A stretch of DNA of 38,673 bases from NCBI GenBank assembly GCA_018396955.1, contig JAGTQI010000005.1:1-38673 (forward strand), in the 5' to 3' direction. Under the pieces are notes generated by a model. The model was not told the origin of the DNA, searched no databases, and saw only the letters and a list, made by a program, of their open reading frames with translations. Below, one piece after another: positions 8,496 through 18,374 of the stretch. Position 1 is the first letter of the stretch. Each line of letters begins with the position of its first letter. Source of the stretch: Candidatus Bathyarchaeota archaeon (GTDB lineage: Archaea; Thermoproteota; Bathyarchaeia; Bathyarchaeales; Bathycorpusculaceae). Position numbers and translations under genes: made by a program.

Positions 8496-9605
8496 ATGAA
8501 CCCTCAAGAACTTGTTCAAAAGCATAAACTTTTGGAGTGCATCCAGTGTGGCATGTGCACTGGAAGCTGCCCGGTTGCCAAGAAAGCGAATCTAAACATT
8601 AGGCGTTACATGCGTGAAGTTTCAGCTTTGGGAAAATTAGTGATACATCCTCCCAACGAGCTGTGGAGCTGCACAACATGCTCCACCTGTGGCGTGCGCT
8701 GCCCTAAAGACTTGAACCCTTACGAGTTCCTCATAGACCTTAGAAGCATGGCCGTCGAGGAAGGACAAATAGCCCCAACCATAAGAGATGCGTTGGAAAG
8801 CATATTCAAAAACGGCAATCCATGGGGCAGGATTCGCGGGAAACGCATGGAGTGGAGTCAAGGCTTGAATATCAAGCACATTTCCCAAGGGGCTGAAATC
8901 CTATACTATATTGGGTGCACGCCAGCCTATGACCCGAGGGTGCAAAGTGTTGCAAAAAGCCTTGTAAAATGTTTTGAAGCCGCTGGGCTTAACTTTGGAG
9001 TTTTAGGTGAGGAGGAAAACTGTTGTGGAAGCGAAGTCTACGGCATGGGTGAAAAGGGACTTTTCGATTTCTTGGTTGAAGAAAACATGAAAATTTTTAG
9101 CAGGTATGGCGTCAAACAGTTGGTTACAAGTTGCCCTCACGGTTTTCACGCCTTCAAGAATCGGTATAATCAAACAAGCTTTGAACCCCAGCATCACACG
9201 CAGCTTTTGGCAAAGCTTATCGAAACTGGGAAGCTGACGCCGTCAAAAGAAATAGCCAAAAAAGTGATTTATCATGACCCATGCTATCTTGGCAAGCAAA
9301 ACAACATTTACGATGAACCGCGCAAGGTCATTGAAAGCATAAAGGGCGTCACGCTTTTGGAGTTTGACCGTTCAAGAAGCAGAAGCCTATGCTGCGAGGG
9401 AGGAGGCGGAAGAATGTGGGTCGACATTCCGGGACCACGCTTAGCTGAAATCCGCGTTAAGGAAGCTGTTGATGTCGGCGCGGAAATCTTGGCTGTGGCT
9501 TGCCCCTTCTGCATGCTCACAATGGAAGACGCTGTAAAAACAACTGGTAGTGAGGGCAAGATTCAAGTTATGGACGTGGCAGAACTTTTAGCAATTGCCT
9601 TATAA
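8496..9605 (+). CDS. hdrD: HdrC-HdrB-type fusion (HdrD-like iron-sulfur protein)
   Basis: Disulfide-reductase-type subunit; 369 aa. N-terminal HdrC-like part has two [4Fe-4S] motifs, CIQCGMCTGSCP (15-26) and CTTCSTCGVRCP (about 60-71). The C-terminal HdrB-like part has two CCG repeats. The second is complete (HDPCYLG, SLCCEGGGG, ACPFC). The first has GCTPAYD and NCCGSE, but its final CxxC is CPHG, so one cysteine is replaced by glycine. Family members reduce disulfides or move electrons to quinone-like or thiol acceptors. Pairing with the divergent hdrA-like gene suggests an HdrA-HdrD complex. AAGTGA precedes the ATG by 6 nt. The HdrD symbol is by architecture only; the substrate is unknown. 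Confidence 0.88.
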   Translation: MNPQELVQKHKLLECIQCGMCTGSCPVAKKANLNIRRYMREVSALGKLVIHPPNELWSCTTCSTCGVRCPKDLNPYEFLIDLRSMAVEEGQIAPTIRDALESIFKNGNPWGRIRGKRMEWSQGLNIKHISQGAEILYYIGCTPAYDPRVQSVAKSLVKCFEAAGLNFGVLGEEENCCGSEVYGMGEKGLFDFLVEENMKIFSRYGVKQLVTSCPHGFHAFKNRYNQTSFEPQHHTQLLAKLIETGKLTPSKEIAKKVIYHDPCYLGKQNNIYDEPRKVIESIKGVTLLEFDRSRSRSLCCEGGGGRMWVDIPGPRLAEIRVKEAVDVGAEILAVACPFCMLTMEDAVKTTGSEGKIQVMDVAELLAIAL

Positions 9606-9640
9606 AACAAATGTGTGCATAATATTTTCGAGGCTCATGA

Positions 9641-9781
9641 ATGGGGGAAGAAGAAACCTATCATTGTCTACTTTGTGGCAGAGAAATCACAAGAGAGGAG
9701 TATGAAACTTATGATGGGCTTTGCCCAGAATGCTACGAACTTGAAATTGCCGAACTTGACATGGACCTTGAAGAAGACTAG
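9641..9781 (+). CDS. 46-aa zinc-ribbon-like microprotein (below the ORF-track cutoff)
   Basis: I found this by reading the gap between the HdrD-like gene and trxB. ATG 9641 to TAG 9781 encodes 46 aa with two CxxC knuckles, HCLLCGRE (about 8-15) and LCPECYE (about 27-33), followed by a very acidic tail (ELDMDLEED). This is a typical minimal zinc-ribbon layout. An in-frame TGA just upstream fixes the ATG as the likely start. It sits 35 nt after the HdrD-like stop, so it may be cotranscribed with it. Function unknown; a zinc- or iron-binding accessory or regulatory peptide is possible. Confidence 0.6.
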   Translation: MGEEETYHCLLCGREITREEYETYDGLCPECYELEIAELDMDLEED

Positions 9782-9842
9782 CGGCTAGCAAAACAATTAA
9801 AATGGCGTTACAGCCAAATACTCGGTTAAGGTTGTTAGGGAA

Positions 9843-10466
9843 ATGGAAGATTGGGAATTAATAATTATTGGCGCTGGTGCCGCTGGCTTAACGGCTGGAA
9901 TATACGCTGTTAGAAGTGGGTTGAAAGCGTTAATCCTTGAGGAGAAGATTGCTGGTGGAACAGCCGCCGACGCCCCAATAATCGAGAACTATCCGGGCTT
10001 CGAGCGGATAAGCGGACTTGAGCTTATGCAGAAAATTGTGGCGCAATGTAGGAGGCTTGGCGCCGAAATCCGAGAGTTTGAAAAGGTTACGAGCCTAAAC
10101 TTAAAGGGCGAGGACAAAATTGTCGAAACTGTTAGGGCTTCTTATAGGGCTAAGGCTGTTATCATTGCTTCTGGCACAAGCTACGCTGAGCTTGGCGTCC
10201 CGGGCGAAAAAGAATTTCGCGGCAGAGGAGTAAGCTATTGTGGCATTTGCGATGGACCACTTTTTAAGGGTAAACGTGTTCTGGTGGTCGGCGGCGGCAA
10301 CTCTGCTGTGGCTACAGCCCTCTATTTGACTGATTTAGCTTCAGAGGTTAAGGTTGTACATAGAAGAGATGCGTTCAGGGCTGAGGAGGCGCGCGTTAGA
10401 GCTTTATTGGAAAAACCTAATGTCGAGGTTTTCTGGAATTCTGAGTTGAAGGAGATTAAGCTCTAA
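9843..10466 (+). pseudogene. trxB: Thioredoxin reductase, 5' part, interrupted by a tandem duplication
   Basis: NADPH-dependent reduction of thioredoxin-type disulfides. The reading frame has the FAD motif IIGAGAAGLTAG, redox-active CGIC (in SYCGICDG), NADPH fold VVGGGNSAVATAL and HRRDAFRA, which favours NADPH. It is normal to ELKEIK, then hits a stop six bases into a junction where a 152-nt segment is repeated. Removing the 169-nt duplicated unit (one copy plus the 17-nt insert) joins this part in frame to the rest at 10630 and restores an enzyme of about 312 aa. So either the gene is freshly broken or the duplication is not real. A TATA-like CAATTAAAAT lies near 9793. Confidence 0.85.
10309..10460 (+). 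repeat. trxB tandem duplication, copy 1 (152 nt)
   Basis: Bases 10309-10460 are identical to 10478-10629. The copies start at TGGCTACAGCCC and end at GGAGATTAAG. No mismatch was found on reading, so the event is very recent or artefactual. Confidence 0.95.
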
Positions 10467-10477
10467 CGCGCGCCTCC
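10461..10477. other. Inverted templated insert at the trxB duplication junction
   Basis: The 17 nt between the copies, CTCTAACGCGCGCCTCC, are the reverse complement of bases inside the duplicated segment. With flanking microhomology, 10458-10478 is a 21-nt exact reverse complement of 10384-10404. This is the signature of a template-switching or fold-back event, or of an assembly or amplification chimera. Confidence 0.9.
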
Positions 10478-10629
10478 TGGCTACAGCCCTCTATTTGACT
10501 GATTTAGCTTCAGAGGTTAAGGTTGTACATAGAAGAGATGCGTTCAGGGCTGAGGAGGCGCGCGTTAGAGCTTTATTGGAAAAACCTAATGTCGAGGTTT
10601 TCTGGAATTCTGAGTTGAAGGAGATTAAG
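10478..10629 (+). repeat. trxB tandem duplication, copy 2 (152 nt)
   Basis: Second identical copy of 10309-10460. It continues directly into the genuine 3' part of trxB at 10630 (GGTGAAAAACTC). Confidence 0.95.
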
Positions 10630-10947
10630 GGTGAAAAACTCGTTAGCAAGGTTGTGCTTTCTAATTCCAAAACTGGTGCTGTCACAGAGCTTCCGATAGA
10701 TGGAATTTTTGTTCAGGTTGGTGAAAGGCCTAACAGCCAACTCGCGAAGGAAGCTGGAGTAACCGTAGACGAGCATGGCTACATAATTGTTGATGCTCGT
10801 CAAAGAACAAACGTTCCCGGGGTTTATGCGGCTGGCGACGTTACTAATCACCCGGTTAAGCAGGTTGGGACGGCTGTTGGGCAGGGGATAACCGCCGCCT
10901 TGGAGGCTTATGGTTTTATTCGCAGACCCTACTATTTTAAGCAGTAA
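10478..10947 (+). pseudogene. trxB: Thioredoxin reductase, 3' part after the duplication
   Basis: C-terminal portion of the same TrxB. It covers the repeated NADPH-domain segment from TALYLTDLA, then GEKLVSKVVL, GIFVQVGERPN, and the closing FAD-binding motif NVPGVYAAGDVTN, ending YYFKQ. The ORF track starts it at an internal codon (10495), but there is no ribosome-binding site and no N-terminal domain, so it is not an independent gene. With copy 1 collapsed it forms the normal C-terminus of trxB. Confidence 0.85.
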
Positions 10948-10963
10948 TGCGCCATTTTGCTCC

Positions 10964-10980
10964 AAAAATATTATATTATT
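10964..10980 (+). promoter_or_regulatory. TATA-like box for the nfn/MvhD operon
   Basis: AAAAATATTATATTATT lies about 70-85 nt upstream of the polyferredoxin-MvhD start and is the clearest A/T box in the gap after trxB. Position only. Confidence 0.4.
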
Positions 10981-11035
10981 CTATGGTCTTTCATTCAAAG
11001 CTTCTAGTGCTGATGCGTTTAGATAAGCAACGGGT

Positions 11036-12259
11036 TTGGAGAATGGTGAAATGAGCGGAGAACAAACGGTTGTTGTAAGCATAAACCAAGACTATTGTAG
11101 CCGCTGTTCCATATGTTATTCCATATGCCCCTACGAAGCCGTAAGGCGGGATGCTGAGACCGGCAAGGTGGAGATAGACCTTCAGAAATGTCAGGTTTGT
11201 GGGATATGCTATAGTGCATGCCCGGTTTTCGCCATAGAGATAGTTTATTACGACTACGACAGTTTGGTGGGCTATGTTGAGGGTGAGCGAAAAAGAACCG
11301 GGGCTGAAACGCTTGTGCTTATGTGTCGGGGGAACTCGCCTTCAACAAGGGAAGTTGAAGAAATCCTAGCTGAGCAAGGCTTAAGCATAAAGGATTATAT
11401 TCCGCTTCGCTTGCCGTGTTCTGGGCGTATTCCAACAGAATTCATATTCAAGGTTTTGGGTTCCGGCATTAAAAATGTGGTCTCAGTTCAATGTGAGGAT
11501 TTTTTCTGCCGCTTCAAAGAAGGCACAAAAATCAACACAAGACGGCTTTTTCTTGGGAGAAGAGTTCTTGAAGAGCTAGGCTTCAGCAAGGATGCCGTTC
11601 AGGTTGTTAAATATTCGCGGAAGGCTGTTTATGATACTACGAAGTGTGTTGGCTGCGACAAATGTGTCTTTATATGCCCCTACGCAGCTATAGAGGCTGA
11701 GCCCTTTGCCACGCCGAAGGTTCTTAACGATTATTGCATGGGTTGTGGTGCGTGCGCCTTAGTCTGTCCACATCACGCCATTCAGGTTAAGGGTTTTGAG
11801 TTCGAAAATGTTTTGAAGCGTTATAGCGATTCAGCCATTAGGCTGAAGGCTGAGGGTAAATCACCGGTAATCCTTGTCTTCTGTTGCCAGTGGTCTGAGT
11901 TTTCAGCCCTTGACAATCCTGAAGGCATCCTTTTCAAACGGAACGCCGTCACGTTTGAGGTTCCATGCTTTAAGGCTCTTGACCCAGTGCATGTTGTTAA
12001 TGCTTTGAGGAACGGTTTTGACGGGGTTATGGCTGTTGTTTGCTCTGCTAAGGACTGCAAGCTTCAGGAGGGACGCGACACTGCTGAAAGAAATATGAAT
12101 GTGCTTAGGGACGTTTTGAAGAAAATGGGCTTAATTGAGCGTTTTGAGCTTTATGAGGTTTCTCCAAGGGATGCTGGCAAATTTGAGGAGAGGCTTGAAG
12201 ATTTTGTGAGGAGGGTTTCGGCTTTACCGCCAATAAAACCTTTGAGAATGGAGGCCTAG
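11036..12259 (+). CDS. (2x[4Fe-4S] ferredoxin - MvhD)x2 electron-transfer protein
   Basis: The unit is repeated twice: two [4Fe-4S] motifs (CSRCSICYSICP, CQVCGICYSACP), then an MvhD/FrhD-type domain (LMCRG, LPCSGRI, QCEDFFC); then CVGCDKCVFICP and CMGCGACALVCP, then a second MvhD-type domain (VFCCQW, VPCFKALDP, VVCSAKDC). Predicted load is four [4Fe-4S] and up to two [2Fe-2S] clusters. MvhD normally connects a hydrogenase to HdrA. Here the protein is followed 4 nt later by NfnA- and NfnB-like subunits, so it likely carries electrons between pyridine-nucleotide flavins and an Hdr or ferredoxin partner. The ATG at 11051 (GGAG upstream) fits better than the TTG at 11036, giving 402 aa. The complex is inference. 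Confidence 0.85.
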   Translation: MENGEMSGEQTVVVSINQDYCSRCSICYSICPYEAVRRDAETGKVEIDLQKCQVCGICYSACPVFAIEIVYYDYDSLVGYVEGERKRTGAETLVLMCRGNSPSTREVEEILAEQGLSIKDYIPLRLPCSGRIPTEFIFKVLGSGIKNVVSVQCEDFFCRFKEGTKINTRRLFLGRRVLEELGFSKDAVQVVKYSRKAVYDTTKCVGCDKCVFICPYAAIEAEPFATPKVLNDYCMGCGACALVCPHHAIQVKGFEFENVLKRYSDSAIRLKAEGKSPVILVFCCQWSEFSALDNPEGILFKRNAVTFEVPCFKALDPVHVVNALRNGFDGVMAVVCSAKDCKLQEGRDTAERNMNVLRDVLKKMGLIERFELYEVSPRDAGKFEERLEDFVRRVSALPPIKPLRMEA

Positions 12260-12263
12260 CCTA

Positions 12264-14499
<2,236 letters not shown>

Positions 14500-14660
14500 A
14501 GTTAAATTTAGGCGTAGGCTAAAGCTTAAATTGGATACCCCCATTTACATTTTGGGTCATGAAAAGCCAATGGCAACTCTCCTTTATAGATATTAAATTG
14601 TGAAAATGGCTTTGAGAAACAGTGCTCCAATCACGTAGTAAACCAGTTAATGATGGAAAA

Positions 14661-14672
14661 TTAAATATATAG
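14661..14672 (+). promoter_or_regulatory. TATA-like box for acs
   Basis: TTAAATATATAG lies about 46-57 nt upstream of the acs ATG, in the A/T-rich 218-nt gap after nfnB. It is flanked by ACCAG (14642-14646) and CTGGT (14673-14677), a weak inverted pair that could be a regulator site. Confidence 0.5.
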
Positions 14673-14717
14673 CTGGTAAAACATTTTCTGCTTCTAAAAT
14701 ACATGATGTGATTAGAA

Positions 14718-16649
14718 ATGCTGGAAAAAACACGGTCTGAATCTTTGCCGGTAGAGTTAAAATATTGGCCGGTAAAGAGGTACATGGATGTTTACCGAAA
14801 ATCGCTAGATGACATAGAAGATTTTTGGGAGCAAGAAGCGAGAAAACTTGAGTGGTTTAGAACATGGGATAAAGTTCTTGAGTGGGATCCGCCCTTCGCG
14901 AAGTGGTTTCCAGGAGGCTTAATAAACGCTGCCTACCTTTGCGTTGATAGACACTTGAAAACTTGGAGAAGAAACAAGGTAGCCATGTACTGGGAAGGGG
15001 AGGGAGGCGAGGAGAAAACTCTAAGTTACTCTCAGCTTTATAGGGAAGTAAACCGCTTAGCATGTGCCCTCCAAAAAATAGGCGTTAGAGACGGGGACAG
15101 AATAGCCCTTTACCTGCCGATGATTCCTGAGTTGCCTATCGCCATGTTGGCATCAGCAAGGATAGGCGCAATACACACTGTGGTTTTCTCCGGATTTAGT
15201 TCTATGGCGCTTGCAGACAGGATAAACGATACAGAAGCCAAGGTGCTTATCACCGCAGACGGCGGCTATAGAAGGGGAAAAACCATACCTTTAAAAGAAA
15301 TAGCTGACCAAGCCCTAGAGCACACACCTTCAATTGAAAAGGTTATTGTGGTTAAGCGAACAGGCCAACAGGTTAAAATGAAAGAGGGAAGGGATCTCTG
15401 GTATCATGAAATTGTAGAAGACGCTAAGGAGGACGTGGCTCCCCTACCGGTGGAAAGCACCCATCCGCTCTATATCCTCTACACCTCTGGCACGACAGGC
15501 AAGCCAAAAGGCATAGTTCACAGCACCGGCGGATACTTAGTCTTTATAAATTCGATATACCAATGGGTTTTTGACATTAAGGAGGACAGCGTATACTGGT
15601 GCACTGCGGATGTTGGCTGGGTTACAGGGCATAGCTCAATCGTATATGCGCCGCTTATGCATGGCGCATCTATAGTTGTCTACGAAGGAGCCCCAGATTA
15701 TCCAAGACCAGATAGATGGTGGGAAATAATAGAAAAATACAAGGTTACAATATTTTACACTTCGCCAACAGCCATACGCATGTTTATGAGATATGGCGAA
15801 GAATGGCCTAAAAAGCATGATTTAAGCAGTTTAACAATACTCGGCAGTGTGGGGGAACCAATAAATCCAGAAGCATGGCTTTGGTATTTCAAGCACATAG
15901 GAGGAGAACGCTGCCCAATTGTGGACACTTGGTGGCAGACGGAGACGGGAGGCATAATGATATCGCCAGCGCCAGGAATAGGGCTTGTTCCTCTAAAGCC
16001 TGGGTCAGCCACATTTCCCTTGCCCGGCATTGACGCAGATGTCGTTGACGAAAATGGCAACCCCCTTCCCCCAGGTGTAAGAGGCTACCTGGTTATAAAA
16101 AAGCCTTGGCCAGGCATGTTAATGACTTTGTATAAAGACCCGGAGCGTTATAAGCAAACTTATTGGTCTAGGTTTCCAGGGGTCTATTACACCGGAGACT
16201 ATTGCATGAAAGATGAAGATGGCTATTTCTGGCTTCTTGGGAGGGCAGACGAAGTTCTAAAGGTTGCGGGGCACAGACTGGGAACTATGGAGCTTGAGAG
16301 CGCCGTTATTTCCCATCCGGCAGTGGCTGAAGCCGCCGTAATAGGAAAGCCCCACGAAATTAAAGGAGAGGGCATTGTTGTTTTTGCTATCCTAAGGCAA
16401 GGTTACGCTCCAAGCGAAAAACTTAAGGAAGAGTTACGAGAGTTCATGAGAAAAACGATAGGACCTGTGGCCACACCAGACGAAATTTACTTCGTTTCAA
16501 AACTGCCAAAAACAAGAAGCGGAAAAATCATGAGGAGAGTTTTAAGAGCTGTTGTTTCAGGCATGCCAGTAGGCGATTTCGCATCCGCCGCAGCTAAACT
16601 TATTGGTCTAGGTTTCCAGGGGTCTATTACACCGGAGACTATTGCATGA
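14718..16649 (+). CDS. acs: Acetyl-CoA synthetase (AMP-forming), C-terminus altered by a tandem duplication
   Basis: Converts acetate, ATP and CoA to acetyl-CoA, AMP and PPi. Motifs in order: [11 protein letters not shown] (P-loop-like A3), WWQTETGG (A5), GVYYTGDYC (A7), [16 protein letters not shown] (A8 hinge) and [10 protein letters not shown] (A10, with the conserved Lys that is the usual acetylation site). After PVGD (codons ending at 16577) the frame enters a junction and ends with an abnormal tail ([11 protein letters not shown]...). Removing the duplicated 440 nt joins PVGD to VTTLEDEASVEEAKQ and gives a normal 646-aa enzyme. As written all catalytic motifs remain, so the altered protein could still be active. 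It has its own promoter. Confidence 0.93.
   Translation: MLEKTRSESLPVELKYWPVKRYMDVYRKSLDDIEDFWEQEARKLEWFRTWDKVLEWDPPFAKWFPGGLINAAYLCVDRHLKTWRRNKVAMYWEGEGGEEKTLSYSQLYREVNRLACALQKIGVRDGDRIALYLPMIPELPIAMLASARIGAIHTVVFSGFSSMALADRINDTEAKVLITADGGYRRGKTIPLKEIADQALEHTPSIEKVIVVKRTGQQVKMKEGRDLWYHEIVEDAKEDVAPLPVESTHPLYILYTSGTTGKPKGIVHSTGGYLVFINSIYQWVFDIKEDSVYWCTADVGWVTGHSSIVYAPLMHGASIVVYEGAPDYPRPDRWWEIIEKYKVTIFYTSPTAIRMFMRYGEEWPKKHDLSSLTILGSVGEPINPEAWLWYFKHIGGERCPIVDTWWQTETGGIMISPAPGIGLVPLKPGSATFPLPGIDADVVDENGNPLPPGVRGYLVIKKPWPGMLMTLYKDPERYKQTYWSRFPGVYYTGDYCMKDEDGYFWLLGRADEVLKVAGHRLGTMELESAVISHPAVAEAAVIGKPHEIKGEGIVVFAILRQGYAPSEKLKEELREFMRKTIGPVATPDEIYFVSKLPKTRSGKIMRRVLRAVVSGMPVGDFASAAAKLIGLGFQGSITPETIA
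16156..16577 (+). repeat. acs tandem duplication, copy 1 (422 nt)
   Basis: Bases 16156-16577 are identical to 16596-17017. The copies begin at AAACTTATTGG and end at GTAGGCGAT. No mismatch was found on reading. Confidence 0.95.
16578..16595. other. Inverted templated insert at the acs duplication junction
   Basis: The 18 nt TTCGCATCCGCCGCAGCT between the copies are the reverse complement of bases inside mvhG. With the left-hand microhomology GGCGAT the exact match is 24 nt, pairing 16572-16595 with 17469-17492. The source lies about 450 bp beyond the end of copy 2 and in the opposite orientation. Confidence 0.9.
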
Positions 16650-17098
16650 AAGATGAAGATGGCTATTTCTGGCTTCTTGGGAGGGCAGACGAAGTTCTAA
16701 AGGTTGCGGGGCACAGACTGGGAACTATGGAGCTTGAGAGCGCCGTTATTTCCCATCCGGCAGTGGCTGAAGCCGCCGTAATAGGAAAGCCCCACGAAAT
16801 TAAAGGAGAGGGCATTGTTGTTTTTGCTATCCTAAGGCAAGGTTACGCTCCAAGCGAAAAACTTAAGGAAGAGTTACGAGAGTTCATGAGAAAAACGATA
16901 GGACCTGTGGCCACACCAGACGAAATTTACTTCGTTTCAAAACTGCCAAAAACAAGAAGCGGAAAAATCATGAGGAGAGTTTTAAGAGCTGTTGTTTCAG
17001 GCATGCCAGTAGGCGATGTCACAACATTAGAAGATGAAGCCTCCGTAGAAGAAGCAAAGCAAGTTTACGAGGAATTCAAAAAGATGATTAAGCTTTGA
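16596..17098 (+). pseudogene. acs: acs 3' fragment: duplication copy 2 plus the true C-terminus
   Basis: Holds duplication copy 2 (16596-17017) followed by the authentic C-terminus VTTLEDEASVEEAKQVYEEF and stop at 17098. The ORF track starts it at an internal Met (16646; MKDEDGYFW). It carries only the small C-terminal swinging domain (A8-A10) with no ribosome-binding site, so it is a duplication by-product. It could be read as the original gene end if the duplication is an artefact. Confidence 0.88.
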
Positions 17099-17144
17099 AT
17101 GAATGAAATTATGGTAAATTCTAATCTCTAGTAATTGTTCTGGA

Positions 17145-17193
17145 AGTAGTATTTTTTGGCTTCACTAGCAGAGCTATACTACTGTTCTTTTTT
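17145..17193 (+). terminator. Hairpin plus T-run after acs
   Basis: AGTAGTAT (17145-17152) pairs perfectly with ATACTACT (17176-17183), with a short inner GGCT/AGCT stem, followed at once by GTTCTTTTTT. T-rich ends are normal archaeal termination signals; the hairpin makes this one stronger than usual. Confidence 0.55.
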
Positions 17194-17370
17194 AATTCTA
17201 AAACTGAATTTAGGTGCGGTGTTTCAACTCCCCCACGCAGAATGTTGGATAGAAACAACACACTTTCAAAGGTCACGTTGTAGTTGAAATTGAATAAGAG
17301 CTGTAAAAATCAAGGTGCAAGCCGTATTTACGTCATTTCTACAGTTAATTTTCCACACACTCAACAACTA

Positions 17371-17384
17371 AATTTAAATTATAG
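17371..17384 (+). promoter_or_regulatory. TATA-like box for hydrogenase/Hdr module 1
   Basis: AATTTAAATTATAG lies about 46-59 nt before the mvhG ATG. GGTGATG just before the ATG is the likely ribosome-binding site. The next genes overlap or follow closely, so this promoter probably drives mvhG through hdrB (17430-23686). Confidence 0.5.
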
Positions 17385-17429
17385 ACACTGCAATAATCTA
17401 GTTTCATTAAATCATCAAATGGTGATGAA

Positions 17430-18374
17430 ATGGAGAAAAAACTTAAATTCGCCTTCTACTGGGCGGCAAGCTGCGGCGGATGCGAAATCGCCGTCTTAGA
17501 CATTAACGAGAAAATCTTGGATGTTGTAGGCAAGGCGGACATCGTTTTTTGGCCTGTTGCCATGGACATAAAATATAAAGATGTTGAAGCCATGCCAGAC
17601 AAGAGCATAGACGTATGCTTTTTCAATGGAGCTATAAGAACAGAGGAAAACGAGTATATGGCAAAACTGTTAAGGCAAAAATCAAAAGTGCTGGTGGCTT
17701 TCGGCTCATGTGCATGCGACGGCTGCGTAGTAGGTTTAGGGAACTTATGGAGTAGAGAGAAAATTTTTGAAAGAGTATACTTTGAGACACCTTCAACGAG
17801 GAATCCGCAGAGTGTAACTCCTCAAACACGAGTTAAAGTTGCGCGAGGAGAGCTGGAACTTCCAGAGTTTTACGACACTGTCAAAACCTTGGCGCAAACC
17901 GTCGACGTTGACTACTTCATTTCTGGCTGTCCCCCTCCAGTTCCAAGGATAATTGAAGCTTTAGACGCCATTTTAAACGGAAAACTCCCACCTAAAGGCT
18001 CAAGCTTCCTACTAAACAAGTCGGTCTGCGACGAATGCCCAAGAGAAAAGAAGGACCGAAAAATAACCCAGGTAAAGAGAATCTACGAAATAGAAGACGA
18101 CTTCAAAACATGTTTTCTAGATCAAGGCGTGATATGCATGGGGCCAGCCACTAGAGGCGGATGCAGCGCCCAATGCCTTAAGGCGAATATACCCTGCACG
18201 GGATGCGGCGGACCAGCTCCGAGAGTGACAGACCAGGGCGCAGCCATGATAAGCGCCTTCGCCTCCATAGCAGCAGATCCAAAGGTTATTGAGCAGGTGG
18301 TTGACCCTGTTGGGACCTTCTACAAGTATTCCCTCGCTAATTCCATTTTAAGGAGGAGGGTGATGCCCAAATGA
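17430..18374 (+). CDS. mvhG: [NiFe]-hydrogenase small subunit, MvhG type (module 1)
   Basis: Carries electrons from the NiFe centre through iron-sulfur clusters; 314 aa. Proximal-cluster ligands are in WAASCGGCE (about 15-18), FGSCAC (about 90) and SGCPPP. The C-terminal part holds further clusters in CDECPREK, CMGPATRGGCSAQC and PCTGCGGPAP. No Tat signal is seen, which fits the cytoplasmic group 3 enzymes. It differs from the module 2 copy: GSCACDGCVVGL replaces the more usual GACAHLGGVPGL, adding a cysteine next to the proximal cluster. Its stop overlaps the mvhA start (ATGA). Bases 17469-17492 match the inverted insert in acs. Confidence 0.95.
   Translation: MEKKLKFAFYWAASCGGCEIAVLDINEKILDVVGKADIVFWPVAMDIKYKDVEAMPDKSIDVCFFNGAIRTEENEYMAKLLRQKSKVLVAFGSCACDGCVVGLGNLWSREKIFERVYFETPSTRNPQSVTPQTRVKVARGELELPEFYDTVKTLAQTVDVDYFISGCPPPVPRIIEALDAILNGKLPPKGSSFLLNKSVCDECPREKKDRKITQVKRIYEIEDDFKTCFLDQGVICMGPATRGGCSAQCLKANIPCTGCGGPAPRVTDQGAAMISAFASIAADPKVIEQVVDPVGTFYKYSLANSILRRRVMPK

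Larger units (their letters stand above)
17099..17429 (+). other. 331-nt intergenic region between acs and the mvhG operon
   Basis: No gene is supported. It holds a probable acs terminator (17145-17193), a single 36-nt stretch bounded by GTTTC/GAAAC (17221-17256) that is not part of an array, and the mvhG promoter near its 3' end. The 71-aa ORF at 17284 overlaps mvhG in another frame and looks spurious. Confidence 0.6.

Noticed and set aside
8496-9605. Glycolate oxidase or glycerol-3-phosphate dehydrogenase Fe-S subunit (GlcF/GlpC)
   Set aside because: The architecture is similar, but no flavin oxidase subunit is adjacent and the divergent neighbour is HdrA-like; HdrD-like fits the context better.
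10309-10629. Insertion sequence or mobile-element footprint as cause of the trxB/acs repeats
   Set aside because: No transposase, terminal inverted repeats or matched target-site duplications; the spacers derive from local sequence.
10495-10947. Separate 150-aa oxidoreductase gene
   Set aside because: It is the 3' part of trxB after the duplication and lacks the FAD and CxxC domains.
16646-17098. Separate 150-aa gene
   Set aside because: It is identical to the C-terminal domain of the upstream acs and arises from the tandem duplication; it has no start signals.
17221-17256. A 36-nt stretch with GTTTC...GAAAC ends that looks like a CRISPR repeat
   Set aside because: It occurs once, with no second copy or spacers nearby and no cas genes in the window. 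A short imperfect hairpin explains the ends.
17284-17499. 71-aa ORF before mvhG
   Set aside because: It overlaps the mvhG start and its promoter in another frame, with no recognisable features.
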